64,000 nucleotides of DNA, from contig NC_039483.1 in assembly GCF_003590095.1 (NCBI RefSeq), positions 14,880,001 through 14,944,000 on the forward strand, given 5' to 3'. Below the pieces are notes generated by a model that saw only the letters and a program-made list of their open reading frames with translations, made no database searches and was not told where the DNA came from. The translations under genes were made by a program, and so were the position numbers. The stretch is from Trichoplusia ni (Eukaryota > Arthropoda > Insecta > Lepidoptera > Noctuidae). Below, piece after piece: positions 49,880 to 61,856 of this stretch (within the stretch, counting starts at the first letter, position 1; each line of letters starts with the position of its first letter).

Positions 49880-50115
49880 CAAGTCAGATTTGAGACTCTA
49901 AGGGTTCCGTAGAAATATGTTAAGGAAAGACATCAATAAAACCAGATGCCAAAAAAATAGACACCTGACCGTACTAACTATCGCGTTGCAACTTCGATGT
50001 TTAATTTCATAATTTGTGATAATAGCGGCAATAAAAATACCTCATCTGTGAAAATGTGAACAACAAGACATCACGACTTACGAGCTACAGTCTTGTGAAA
50101 CACGGATGGACACAC
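49880..50115 (+). repeat. GGTTCCGT-family dispersed repeat
   Basis: AGACTCTAAGGGTTCCGTAG starts it, and TAATAGCGGCAATAAAAATA, CTCATCTGTGAAAATGTGAA and GGATGGACAC follow. The frame at 50056-50241 is a by-product. Confidence 0.6.
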
Positions 50116-51316
50116 ACCGGACCCTCAGTATCATCCATCCGACTTTACGCAACCCTAAAAAACACCAAACACGTCACAATAACAGTGACATTTTTACTCG
50201 TAGCCGTCACATGTTTTTTGCGCGACATCCAATCTGCATGAAACGAGCATTTTGACTATATCAGGCCATGTATACGCTTTATAGTCACACCTTTTTGTTA
50301 GCACTACCCTCCTTTGTTCAATTTGTAGTATCAAGTAGGTGCTACCTTTAGATTTGCCTCATAAAACGTATTGCTTACGTTTGATAACTCGCTCAAGTAT
50401 GCGTCAAAATGTTGTGTCATTTCGCTGTTGATATTGTCTTATTTTTTCGCACTTGTTTTTGTTTTTCTAGAATGAATGATCTAGAATGAAGGTACGTTTG
50501 TTTTATAATAGGTATATTTTCTAAAAAATACACAAAATTAAATTAAAGTGTTTATTTTTCGTTTTTAAACCAGCCTTTTTAGAATACTGTTATTATTTTC
50601 GTGATAATTCTCAGTTATTTAATAATTGCCTCGGTTCAAATATTTACTACGAATTAATTTTAAAATTTAATAAAAAATATATAATTGCACTTACTGTTAC
50701 TTACTGTTACTGCTACTTTAAAGCACTAGGTATATCCTATTGATAAATATAGAACAATATTCCTAAAAATATACCAAACGCTTTCATCTCTTCCCAGTTT
50801 TTTCTATAAAAAATACAGACAAAAGAAAAATCAATTTTGCTTCAACGTTCCCATAAAGAGTCCCCATGGCCCAATTCACACTACTTTTTTCGTAACAGTC
50901 CTAGATTTGATTTGCCATAGAATATATAATCAAGAGCTCGTGTGACCCGCTCTCGGAATATTATTATATTTTCGTCCCAATGTTCTATGTTCTGTAAGTA
51001 ATGCTGTACTGTGTAGGAATATGGGTCAAAAAACATACTTGTTTGGGTGACAACAGGTTAACAGTTATAAAACACGACTTATAAAACAAATAAGCTGAAG
51101 TGTTTTTAAATCCAGTAAATTGTTTTGTATTATTTATAATAATGTTGATGTTTTTTTTTTCATATATATAACTGCTCAGGTTCTAGTGTTCCTAATAAAC
51201 CTAATATTCTTTTAGATTTCAAAATATCTAATAATACTGTTAGTACTATTTTACTTCATAATTCCTTGTTTTTGTATGATTGATGTGACTTTTTTTTCTT
51301 TTTTTTTTCTCTAGCC
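50116..51316. other. Stretch with no gene seen
   Basis: AT-rich; a 10-bp direct repeat TTACTGTTAC occurs twice at about 50692-50711. Confidence 0.35.
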
Positions 51317-51375
51317 CACTGTGTCCCACTGCTGGGCAAAGGCCTCCCCAAAATCCTTCCACGACGTGACTTAGT
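51317..51375 (-). repeat. RTE-derived 3'-end repeat, reverse orientation
   Basis: The plus strand reads CACTGTGTCCCACTGCTGGG then CAAAGGCCTCCCC. This is the reverse complement of the GGAGGCCTTTGCCCAGCAGT terminus of RTE-type elements. The similar copy at 57464 shares CTTCCACGA. Confidence 0.6.
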
Positions 51376-51390
51376 GTTGTAAAATATTGC

Positions 51391-51439
51391 AAAATATTGA
51401 AAAATATTGCGACAGACACGCAATATTTTTCAATATTTT
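51391..51439. repeat. Perfect 21-bp inverted repeat with 7-base loop
   Basis: The arm at 51391-51411 starts AAAATATTGAAAAATATTGC. It pairs without mismatch with 51419-51439. The loop is ACAGACA. The left arm is itself built from AAAATATTG units, with one more unit just upstream. Confidence 0.9.
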
Positions 51440-53214
51440 AACCGAATATTAATTAATTTACCGTACTTTCATAAATTTGAGTAGACGGTGGTGGATGCAC
51501 TATTCTTACACTGCTACTATGTAGGTTTTATTAACTTTTTCATCCCTATCCTTATCTGCTAAGCGATCTTTATATCAAGTTCATTTACCTCAGAAGTGCA
51601 TTAAGTATATACTTGATATCGGATGCCGATTCCCACTTAGTATGTCGTTTATTTATTCATAGCCTGCTTGTTCAGCCCTGCGATGCCAGGACTATCGTGT
51701 TTCGCGATTACACATACATAATATATGGAAAACTAGTGGCGATCTGTTCTTGGGAAAGTAGGAATAAAGATGTCAGTTGTGAACGTAAAAAGGTTTGTTT
51801 AAAGGAGTTACGTTACGTATTTTTATATTTGAAGGTGCTTTAGACTGAACTGTCAAACTGGTTATAAATTTAAATTCTAGTTGATAATTTCGGTTTTTAT
51901 TTTAAGTAGGACTTTTTCAATCGCTTTATGATATTAACGAGTCATCCCCATATGGAAGAACCGTCAAAAATGATATCAGTTATTTAATTAACTCCTTACT
52001 TTTCGAGACTCATATTTGCACATTATTTAACATAATTGTAAAGTTTTATCAAACAAGTTTCACACACGTGTCTGTCAAACCTTTTAAGTACGATCAAATA
52101 TTTCTGACACAATATGAACTAAACTTCTATCTGTTCTTGGTCTTTTGTTTCAGTTTGTAATTTCCAAAAGTTGTTCTAATCATGTGGTTTTGTATTTCTG
52201 CGTATGTTACCATCTATAGGTGGACCCCGTACCATGATACCATTTTTCGCGAAGCAAGACGACGCATTATACTGCTCGTAGTGTGTTCAGTATTACTTTA
52301 GGAGTTCATATTACAGACACAGGAGTCGATAATACAATTGTTAGGTGGTAATTAGCAGACACTACAAACTTGAGGTTTTACGGTTGTTGGCTGGAATAAT
52401 TGAGCTCTCCATTGGGAACTGTTGCATGTGTTTTGTTACAGTGCTTGTCTCAGAGGTATTGTTTATCGGGATTCTTTTGTTTAGCAATTACTTGGTACTG
52501 CGTTCAGTGTCGAACATTGTGTAAATAGAGTTTATTTATTCAAAGATTGTCTTCAACAACAATTAATATTGTGGTAACCAACGTGTTTATTCAGACTCAA
52601 GTCCCATTAGTACTGCTTTTGTTTATCTTTATCTAAGAAAACACGATTTAAAAAAAACTGCGTACTTTTTTAGCTTAACTTTTAGTAGTGGGAAAGACGT
52701 AACATAAACAATCATGTTATGTTATTTGATTTAGATCAATGCATAATCAAGTAACAAATTTAATATTTCCTCAAAAAAGACATATCCCTGCCTCTCAAAC
52801 TATGTTCATCGGCTCCTGAATAATTTAGACCTTTTAAAAAATCAAGTCTTTCCTAAAGATAACAAAATTCTACAGATTTTATTTGCTTATGTAGACTAAG
52901 AATATCTTATCGCAAGCCAAAGCTCGGTCGCTCTGCATCTTAAAGCTGCCATCCTCGTGGGATTAGATTACAAGGCCGAGAAAAGCCATTTATTAAACAC
53001 GTTTTATTCCTAGTTTTCTTTGTAACATCATACTCAACACTTAATTAATTCCTATCGTTATTTTCTTTTAAGACACATTTTTTGCTTTAGTTTGAAGCTA
53101 ATAATTTATTTTTAAAAGAACTGATTAAGAAATAGTATTTTTTAACGAAACAAGTATCTAATACCCAATAGCTTTGATAGTATATATTTTTAACCCACCT
53201 CCAAGGTAGTGTTA
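51440..53214. other. Stretch with no gene seen
   Basis: AT-rich unique sequence; the 76-codon frame at 51613-51843 has no motif. Confidence 0.4.
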
Positions 53215-53334
53215 TGTTTTTCGCGTCAAAAAAAATACAGTGTAACAGAGTGTTAAAAAACAAACATGGCGGCTACGCGATGTCATTCGATTGAGAAATG
53301 TTGAATGAAGAAGCTTAATTTAAGGTAAGTATGT
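53215..53334 (+). other. Possible 5' exon with a short uORF and a splice donor (speculative)
   Basis: An AACATGGCGGCT context opens a 12-codon frame (53266-53304). A near-perfect donor AAG|GTAAGT follows at 53332-53340. This could be the first, non-coding exon of a transcript, but no promoter or acceptor was identified, so support is weak. Confidence 0.15.
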
Positions 53335-54189
53335 TAGAAGGTTATATATTATCATGAATACAGTACTTAATACTAATAAAAGTTCATTTAATTTTCTATT
53401 ACTTGTATGTTTTTACGCGGGCGGGCTTTTTGTTTAATTAATTAAAACTTGTTTCCGTTTGATTTCTATTGCTTTGAAACCAAGCAAATTTGCTACAACT
53501 GTTAATTTCAACATACCTTATAAAATGAAACAATAATATTTGGAAAAGTATTCTCAAGTACATTTCAAGTATGTCGTTATAATTATATTTGTGTATAAAT
53601 ATAATCTCGGTTTAATTCCTGTGTAATACTCATATTAATTTCACTAATGAGACCCTTGAGAGGCCCTTGCGTCAAAGCCCTTTAGCTTGTTACTTTAAAG
53701 AATTTATATTTTTATTAATATTTTTGAGTGCTGGTAATTTAATTAGTTGTAATCATGTTAAAAGGATAATTAGCGATAAAGATGGTACCTGCGTATAAAT
53801 CAAATTAGGATTGTCAATTTAATATTATGTTGCGATATTATATTTTTAGACATTTTTGAGTTGTTTAACATATTTATATTTAAAAAGGACTATGAAAATT
53901 GGTTATTGGTACTTGATTTTCATATTTTTTTATACTAAAGCTGATTAACATTATTTTTTACTACATTTTTATATTCAAAGAAAAAATTATTTAAGAAAAT
54001 GCGACTATGTATAGTCTTAGTACTTGTGAGGACCTGGCCAAAGGAAGTAGGTACCAATAGACACTAAAACATCGTCTTACCTACTTAACATGAACAATAA
54101 AACATTCCATAGAGTAGGCTTAATACACCCTCCTCATTATTATAATCAAGTGGTAAGACAACTTTCCAAGGCCCATAAGAACCTACCAC
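53335..54189. other. Stretch with no gene seen
   Basis: Very AT-rich; nothing recognised. Confidence 0.35.
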
Positions 54190-54290
54190 TAATTTTCAAA
54201 CTAAGACTTCACGGCTGTTGAAAAGAGACAATGTTCTACAATGTATAGTGACGTCTCGCTTACACTGGTGTATTAGACCTACGTAAAGGT
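54190..54290 (+). repeat. Possible dispersed repeat fragment
   Basis: CACGGCTGTTGAAAAGAGAC, then TATAGTGACGTCTCGCTTAC and TATTAGACCTACGT. A weaker relative lies around 47060-47130. The class is unknown. Confidence 0.3.
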
Positions 54291-56703
54291 TTGATGGTAG
54301 ACAGTCAGGAAAATGTGTATGGTTATTCTTTCCCATTGAGATCTCGACCCCAAGATTGGGCTGCCTTAGAATTGCTATTGTCTGAAGAACGTAATATGAA
54401 GATTACTTTCGGTGGAACAATGGGAAGATTTTCAGGTTCGTTCATTTAAATGTGTCATGGTGGTTTTGTTTAATCATAGATTTGTTTGCAACGGGTGCAG
54501 GTTTTGATATCAACGCAGGCAAAATAGGTTTTTAAGTATAGGTAATATTTTATAAAAAATGATAAGAGACCATTTACAAATGGTGAAGGAAAATATCACG
54601 AGGAAACCTGGATTCCAAATATTTTAATTGAAATCGCAAACCTGGATCAATGTTCAAAACCTTGGGTTTACGGGAAGTGATCAGTGACCGTATATAGGCT
54701 GACATTTAAGTGAAGAATATTATGTAGAGCACGTAGGTTTCGTCATTTAAAGAAATTATTTTGTGTAAACTGACGGAAAATATAAAGTTTTTATTGCTTA
54801 GTATTCAATTTTAAAAATAAATTGCCGATTGAAATACTAATCAAAGCAATAAAAAACTTCATAACCTCAACAATTTCACCGCAATAAGGTTGGCAAGCAT
54901 TAAGCATACTCCGTCCTAATGACTCAATAAATGAACATCACGAACAAATCCCCTTATCTCATAATAATGAAAACTTTAACATACAGTTCCCATGTACTAT
55001 CAAGTCGGCCTCATATATTAACTCGTAAAGCACAGTTTAATATTGTTATCCGGCTATATCAGTTTAAACTCAGCCATATTAGGTTTATAAACGTGTTATT
55101 GTTTCGCAAACTGTTGGGGTCTGTAGAGTTTTGTTCAGTAGGTAGAGTTTGAAACGAAAGTTGTTTAAATTTTTGTATGTAGGTGTTAGCGACTGTGGCT
55201 ATTGCCTTAATACCTCATTTCTATAGCTAACCTAGGTATAAGAAACGAAAGTCATTTATAAAAGTTGTAAACGGTATAATAATCATGTTAACAGATGTAA
55301 ATCTAAAACCTATCAAAAATTCCAGGATTCAGAGACTTTTTCCCAATTCATAGGCAGAATTATTTGATAAAAAAAGGAGTCAAATCCTCCATATTTTGAA
55401 ATTCGTTTACGTATAGGTGCACTGAAGGCCACCCAGTTACGTTTGATACACGATATGAAATATTTTATTAACTTTATTTGGTAACTGTACGTGCCCAATT
55501 AGATTACCGGATTTTTTACATCGATTTGTTATGACTGATAAACATTTAACAGTTTTGCCGTAGGACAAGGTTTCTGGACGAATTGCGTGTTTCAAAACAT
55601 CGAAAACCGAACTTTAAATGGAATACTTATGAATATGTCAATATTAATTCGTTGCATTAACTTTAAAATTTCTTCCCAAAATAATTTTATTCACCTCCCA
55701 GTTTTTAAACACGACTTTGTGAAGTCCCAGAAAATTTAGCATTTTCGTTTAAATGTGAAGGCTTTAGGATAAGCTAGGACTTTTCTGTAATTATCCTACT
55801 TAAAACGAACTTTTATTAAGACACTTTTAGAAACTGAAAAATAGCGCAGGAATACGGCGTAGAATCTGATTATGTGGGATTATTTCTGTTTATAAAATTT
55901 TCTCAATTTTATAAGCAGAAATAATCTTTCACGTCGAGGCCAATTCGGGTTCTATGAGAAAATAGTGAATTGATCACCACGCTGACTTACTATGAGTTCC
56001 TTTTCAATTCTCAGTCAGGACAGGCGAACATTGATTGCCGCAATTACTCTGTGGACTGGCGATTTCGGACTTCAATATTGGGAATCCAGGTTTCTTTGCA
56101 ATGTTTTCCTACACGATTTAAGTTTCAGTTGTACTTTGCTTACGTTGAGTTCAAACTCGCATTAAATTCGTACATATTTAACCATGTATAGAACTGAAAA
56201 GGCTACCACGAAATCCTGGTGTCATAGAAAAACCCAAAAATTATTAAAGTCCATTTGGTCCATCGTCTAATCTACGTGAAATTTGAAAGAATATTCTGTT
56301 TCTTTTGGTAGCAACAGTGTTTTGTTTAAACACCGACGAATTGGTTTTCCAGCTTTTACTTTTCCATTAACGAAAATTAAACCAATTTTTGTCGTAATTC
56401 AATTTTCTTGCGTTATTGTTTGTGCGTGAACCTGAACTTTGTCGACCCTTGAGGTGAGATATTTGTAAGGTTAAAAGGTCATTTTGTTATTTATTATAAT
56501 GGGTACTAGGAAAAGGTAAAAATGCATTTGCCCAATCAACGTTAATTTCGCAATGTGTTTTAAGCATAATTTAATTACATACACAAAGGTGTCGAGGGTC
56601 TGAAACAAGCATTTATAGATCGCGCATAATATGCCTAATCCAATGTGGATTTTGAACACATGGATCGTGATTATAATATATGACTAGTGGTTGTGCCAAA
56701 AAT
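54291..56703. other. Stretch with no gene seen
   Basis: AT-rich; frames of 61-73 codons (54931, 55313, 55970) are chance-sized and lack motifs. Confidence 0.4.
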
Positions 56704-56987
56704 TTGTCCTCATGGTTTCTTACCTCGGAATTCGGAGTTTAAGTTTTTGTAATGGGATTGAGAGGTTTAATGTAAATACCATCCCTTAATAAAAGACTAT
56801 TGCATTTCTGGATGTGAGACAGGGCACTGTATGGCGAAGAGCGAATCCTCTAACAATTTCAGAAAAAAAGTGACATGCATGTCGAGGAGCGGCATTTTTC
56901 CTCCACACCTCAACAGCATTACTTGAAGACGAGGCCAAAACATTCGTGTGAATAAAACTTGTCCTTGTCCTCATGATTTCTTACCTC
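56704..56987 (+). repeat. Unclassified repeat, copy 1, flanked by 23-bp direct repeats
   Basis: The body 56728-56941 includes TAATGGGATTGAGAGGTTTA, CCCTTAATAAAAGACTATTG, GGATGTGAGACAGGGCACTG and GAATCCTCTAACAATTTCAG. The 23-base segment starting TTGTCCTCATGGTTTCTTAC at 56704 recurs at 56965 with one change, giving a period of 261. This looks like 1.1 units of a tandem repeat or the ends of an insertion. A second copy of the body is at 58005. Confidence 0.7.
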
Positions 56988-57463
56988 TAAAAAGAAGACG
57001 TCGACTACATTTCTTTAAAACCACATCAAAGTAGAAAACCCAAACACAATTAATCGCAAACCTAAACGATTCAAGAGAACCAGTCATAAAATCATCCAGT
57101 CTCTAACAAAATAACTTCTCATGTAAATCGCAGCCAATTATTTATTGGAAGCAAAGGAAACACTCAATAACGACATCGAGATATACTAGCAATAAATAAA
57201 CAATATTCTCTTTGAATCGGCGCCAATATCGCCGGACATCCGACGGCAATTGTTTATACAGACCAGATGACTGGATCTACGGATAAACGTATTAGGCTTT
57301 TTACACACAAAGCAACCCAAATGATACTCAACGACTTTTTTATATCGAATTAAACAAAGCGTGAGTATGAATCTCTATCTGGATCGTTATAGTGTTGAAA
57401 ATATTTGCATGTCCGATTATTCTATCTTAAGAGCTACTACTTTTATTATACTTTTTTCTCTCT
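56988..57463. other. Stretch with no gene seen
   Basis: No gene or repeat recognised. Confidence 0.35.
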
Positions 57464-57640
57464 AGCTCACTGTGTCCCACTGCTGGGCAAATCCTTCCAC
57501 GATTCTCTATTCTGGGCCGCATGGAGCCAGCCCGCGAGGTAAACACTTAATGTTTACCGCGCGGGCTGGCTCGTCTCGCCACCGCTTCCTAGGCCTCATC
57601 CGCTGACTCCCATAGAGTTGTGACTCTTAAGTTGACAAAT
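57464..57640 (-). repeat. RTE-derived 3'-end repeat, reverse, carrying an internal palindrome
   Basis: The plus strand reads CACTGTGTCCCACTGCTGGG, CTTCCACGATTCTCTATTCT, GGGCCGCATGGAGCCAGC and, after the palindrome, TCTCGCCACCGCTTCCTAGG and CTGACTCCCATAGAGTTGTG. It is related to 10961-11110 and 51317-51375, though the AAAGGCCTCCCC block is deleted here. Confidence 0.6.
57524..57572. repeat. 22-bp inverted repeat with 5-base loop
   Basis: The arm 57524-57545 (GAGCCAGCCCGCG, one base, GGTAAACA) pairs with 57551-57572 with a single mismatch. The loop is CTTAA. It is a GC-rich, strongly folding hairpin inside the RTE-derived repeat. Confidence 0.9.
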
Positions 57641-58004
57641 AGGCAACATCAGACTATAACTAATAGCAGCGTATAAAATGAGCTTGTTAGGATACGTGGC
57701 AGAAGTCTGATCACTGGAAGACTACAGTGCAAAATATTGGAAACTTGCGTTTTCCTCGTGTACGATCGGCTTTAATTACATATTGGATCAACAGATGTAG
57801 TCAAGTTATAATACACGTTTTAATGTTATTACATCACACAGGAAAGCAATGTTTTTGAAACCGTTTCAAGGATTGCAATAAAGTTTTGTTTGGAATGTCA
57901 TTTCCTTGCTAAATTGGTTCATTAAATTCCAAGATATGATTAATGCTTTGCAGAAATGGGTTACAAATATTTATATCTCATGACAACAAATTCAAGATGG
58001 CTCT
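57641..58004. other. Stretch with no gene seen
   Basis: AT-rich spacer before copy 2 of the repeat. Confidence 0.35.
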
Positions 58005-58314
58005 GGAATTCGGAATGTAATTTTTTTGTAATGGGATGAAGAGGTTAAATTTACATGCTGTCCCTTAATAAAAGACTGTTGCAGTTTTGGATGTGAGATA
58101 GCGCTCTGTATGGTGAAGAGTGAATCCTCTAACAACTTCAGAAAAAATGTTGATGTTTGTAAAAAATGTTACACTAAGTTTGAGACTTAGGGATATTAGG
58201 CATCTGAGGGTTTACAACAACAACATATTATTATGGCAGTGGTGATAATACATGGCGTAGTGCGACATTTTTTCTCCACACCCTAATATCATCACTTGAA
58301 GACGTGGCCAAAAC
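58005..58314 (+). repeat. Unclassified repeat, copy 2, with about 100-bp insertion
   Basis: It matches 56728-56941 over GGAATTCGGA, TAATGGGATGAAGAGGTTAA, CCCTTAATAAAAGACTGTTG, GGATGTGAGATAGCGCTCTG and CTTGAAGACGTGGCCAAAAC. About 100 extra bases lie at roughly 58150-58255. The orientation is the same and the spacing 1.28 kb. Confidence 0.7.
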
Positions 58315-59189
58315 TTAAAAAAGCAACGTTAAATTACTTACTTGGCTTTTTTCGTCGGGCCAACGATTTCAGGATTTCACACTAAGACATGTCAATTACA
58401 AGGAAGTTGAAATTGAGTGTTTGACTTCGAAATTAAATTACTTAAACGGGCATTATGAACTTATAGCAGAAAACAAAATAAGAAACCTTTTCCAAATGCA
58501 AATTGAAATTCAATTAATATGGAGATCAATTATTTGAAAACTTCCGAGAAGTGAATTGGTTTCGGGAATGGCCCGATATTAAATAGGTTTATTGGGAATT
58601 TTATCAAATTTATACAGGATTCGTCGATGAAACATTTTAATAAAAGGACGAGTTTCTAACACACTTACATTAAAAACCTTTTTACACGAAAATTTCGAAA
58701 GTAGGGGAACGTTCGGATAGCAACAGTTGATAAAATATAATCGAGATATGAGCCTACAGACAATTTCCACTCCATTAATGTATTTCCAATTATTTTTTAT
58801 CAGTTTTCTCTTAACTGTCTGGAAGAAAGTTATCTTACAATCTCATAATACGTTTTTCATGTACCAACAAAAGGTCAGGTTGAAAGGACAATAAACCTCA
58901 TTGTTATAACCTCATGGGGGTCTGTCTTAGGCATAAAATTAGAATGTAATGAGGTTGCTTACCAAGGGGTCAAGGACCCGACCTTGATTGAAAGATTGTA
59001 GGATAATCTCTGTGATCGGGGATCTGTCCTCAAGGCAAATCGATTGGTTTATTTAACCCTGCACTGCTGGCGGATATTGATAGTCGTGAATCGTCTCCCT
59101 TCTTTAAACTTCCTGAATTTATGATTGTTGGACTTCCTTCTTTCGTAACTGCAATTAATACTATATTTTATAATTTTGTAATCGATCAG
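58315..59189. other. Stretch with no gene seen
   Basis: Short motif-free frames only (58579-58770, minus strand). Confidence 0.35.
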
Positions 59190-59235
59190 TCTATCGCTTC
59201 CCACTGCTGAAACAAGGCTTTAGCCACCAGGTCGT
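59190..59235 (-). repeat. Possible small RTE-derived 3'-end fragment
   Basis: CTTCCCACTGCTGAAACAAG then GCTTTAGCC resembles a degraded CCCACTGCTGGGCAAAGGCCT terminus. Confidence 0.35.
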
Positions 59236-60377
59236 CCGCTTTGTCTATTTTGTACTGAGGTTGTCTTAATTAATGGGATATTAAAATATCTTCCTGTCAT
59301 TTTTCTCTTCACATATTGGAATTGATCAACTCGCTAATACTCGCGACTTGCCAGAAACAGGCTCCCTAGAATCTGGGTGTCGACTCGACTTGTACCGTAC
59401 ACCGTTTCCAGCATGACCTCAAAGTATATTTTTCGCATATTATTATTATTAAAAATGTAATTCAAATAATCTCAATTTAATTCTTATCTGAAAGCAATTA
59501 AATTTCTAGGATTTATATATTTTTGGAAACCAAATTCGCTTTAACATGATTTTATGCATTTCGACGTATTTTTTCAGGAGCTAACCACTACGTGTAATGC
59601 GGGTTAACCTCCATATTCGATCATTCTATACGGAAACCTCGAAATCTGAAAACCTTAAAATGTTTGAACGTGTTTTGACAGTTTTCTCTGTGTTTTTCCC
59701 TGTTAATTCAAAGCGAACACAATTTTAATTTTGTGTCAGTATTACATGATTAAATAAAGGAAATATAGAAATCAACGTTAGCTTACTCAACTTAACAGAT
59801 ATTTTGAAACGGGTACTTTTATTGAGTAATACAATTTATTCATAACTTCTGCATGAGGCATAATCTATTTTTGGAACTTATATATACTTTGTTAATAGAC
59901 TTATAAGAAAGAAAATTAAATATAGTGACCTATTTAGTGTAGCTATTGACATTCGGTTTTCGAGATGTATAAAGCCAAGCCAATGTAAGTTCAATAAGTG
60001 CCAAGTATGGCTCCTATGATACGCTGGTGGTAAGATGAGAGAGATATGGTGGATTGTTCTCTAAATGATTATTCTCAAGCAAGAGTATACATCTAAGAGC
60101 TAAACTTGTGACTCTCACAAAAACAAACCCAGTACAATTGAAACACTATTCTTCCTCAATTAACCATTTGCATCAGTCTTCATTACGACGAAAGCCGAGT
60201 AAGCTCTTTCCTTTAATTGGCACGAAACTAAACAATGTCTTTATATAGCTTGTTAATCTGGCTTTGGAACCGAAGGTTGTGAGATTAAAGTATTGGGTAT
60301 AGATATTCGTTACGTATGCAAAAGCCTTACCATAAATGTAGGTACAAGTATTTTGTTCTACTTGTTAATTTATTCGT
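59236..60377. other. Stretch with no gene seen
   Basis: AT-rich; nothing recognised. Confidence 0.35.
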
Positions 60378-60598
60378 ATATGGGCTGGTCACGTAGTGCG
60401 AATGCAACCTGACAGTCGGGAAAAAATCGTCACCCACTAGACGCCGGAGGAACGACATCGTGTTCGCGACGAAGCTGGTGTGATGATCTAGTCAAATACG
60501 CTTGGCGCACGTGGCCAGAAATCGCAAAAGATAGAGAGGTTTGGAAGAGAGTGGGGAAGGTCTTTGCCCAACAGTTAGATCTAAAACGTTCTACATAA
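60378..60598 (+). pseudogene. RTE LINE C-terminal fragment, broken by a stop and a frameshift
   Basis: One frame gives WAGHVVRMQPDSREK before a stop, and another gives DDLVKYAWRTWPEIAKDREV then WKRVGKVFAQQLDL and a TAA. These correspond to WTGHMMRDK, the WEDELR region and WKSLEEAFAKRH of the intact element at 1-2580. Sequence divergence is large, so it comes from a different, older RTE family. An ATTATTAT remnant follows, as a tail would. Confidence 0.75.
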
Positions 60599-61856
60599 AA
60601 AAAAACAATATTATTATACCTTGTAACACTAGGTCACGAGTCGTACTGGCAACTTTGACTTGCGACCCGTCACTGCTCCTCCCCATTAGCTCTTGATAAA
60701 GGACTGCAGTTGGTACCGAAACTAGTCGAGCTGTCCCGCTAAAGACGGAGTAAACCATCATGAAATAAAATCAACAGTAATGTAATTTTTACCTGATTTT
60801 GAAAAGATTTTAGCAAGACAATCGTAATTATAAAAGTAATTCGGGAAACAAACGTATTGTCTCAAGTTTCCTAAAAATACAAAATCTTCAAAATTAAGAA
60901 AAGTTTTTTTTTTATTGTCTTAATTAAGGTAGTCCGCGAACAATTATAATTTAAAAGAATGAACGACAAATTACTTAATTGTCTTTCTTTCTTTTCAGTT
61001 GGATTATAAAAAGGTGTTTTAAAAAAATATGTATTTGAAAGGCCAGAGGAACAAGGGATTGCAGTAATAAAGGGAGTTTCTATTCCTACTCTTTCCTTAA
61101 TAAAAAAAAGAGTTTAATGAGTCGTTTTTTTATGAAAAAAGAGTTACAAATGTATTACCAGGCTGCATCAGACCTAAAGGCCATTTTTCATCCGGGGAAA
61201 CAAGCACTTACTAACAGCTGCTTTGGAGATTTAAGATTATTTCATAATCCTGGTTTTCGTGCAATATTCTTGGGTACTTTTTGTCAATGCTGTCTTAGAA
61301 CAACTAAAAAGGTTCGCCTTAGCTTGATTTACTTGGTTTTGAGCTAGGTTTTTGAGTCAAACCATATACAAAAAATCTCTGTAATTGACGAAAAAGATCG
61401 TTGAATTTTTTAAACAATTTTCATGCACACTCAGTGAACTTGCAAATTTTGCTTGAAAATATACATATTGAAAATGATTACTTACTAACATTTTCTAAAA
61501 TATTTATTCGCAAGATGTAAATTAAATTAAATAAACCTATCGTATTTATCTTTTTACCTCAAAAGAAACTAATATCTTATGATTCTCATTATAACCGAAA
61601 GGTAAAATTAAATTCGAGGTAATTAATCAAACTAATTAAATGCAGATACTAGAAAAGTTGAAATTAATTTACTTAAATTACACTTGATGTTAATGACATG
61701 ACTTAGAAATTAATTTAATTCGAAGTTAACATTTAATACTGTACAAATATGAATTCAAAAAGTCAAAACACTTAAAAGACAACATATTTTATTTTATCTT
61801 GAACGGTTTGAAGTTAATATAATGACATCTGCCAAACTATGCTAGGTTCAGCATTT
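60599..61856. other. Stretch with no gene seen
   Basis: AT-rich; the 76-codon frame at 61117-61347 has no motif. Confidence 0.4.
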
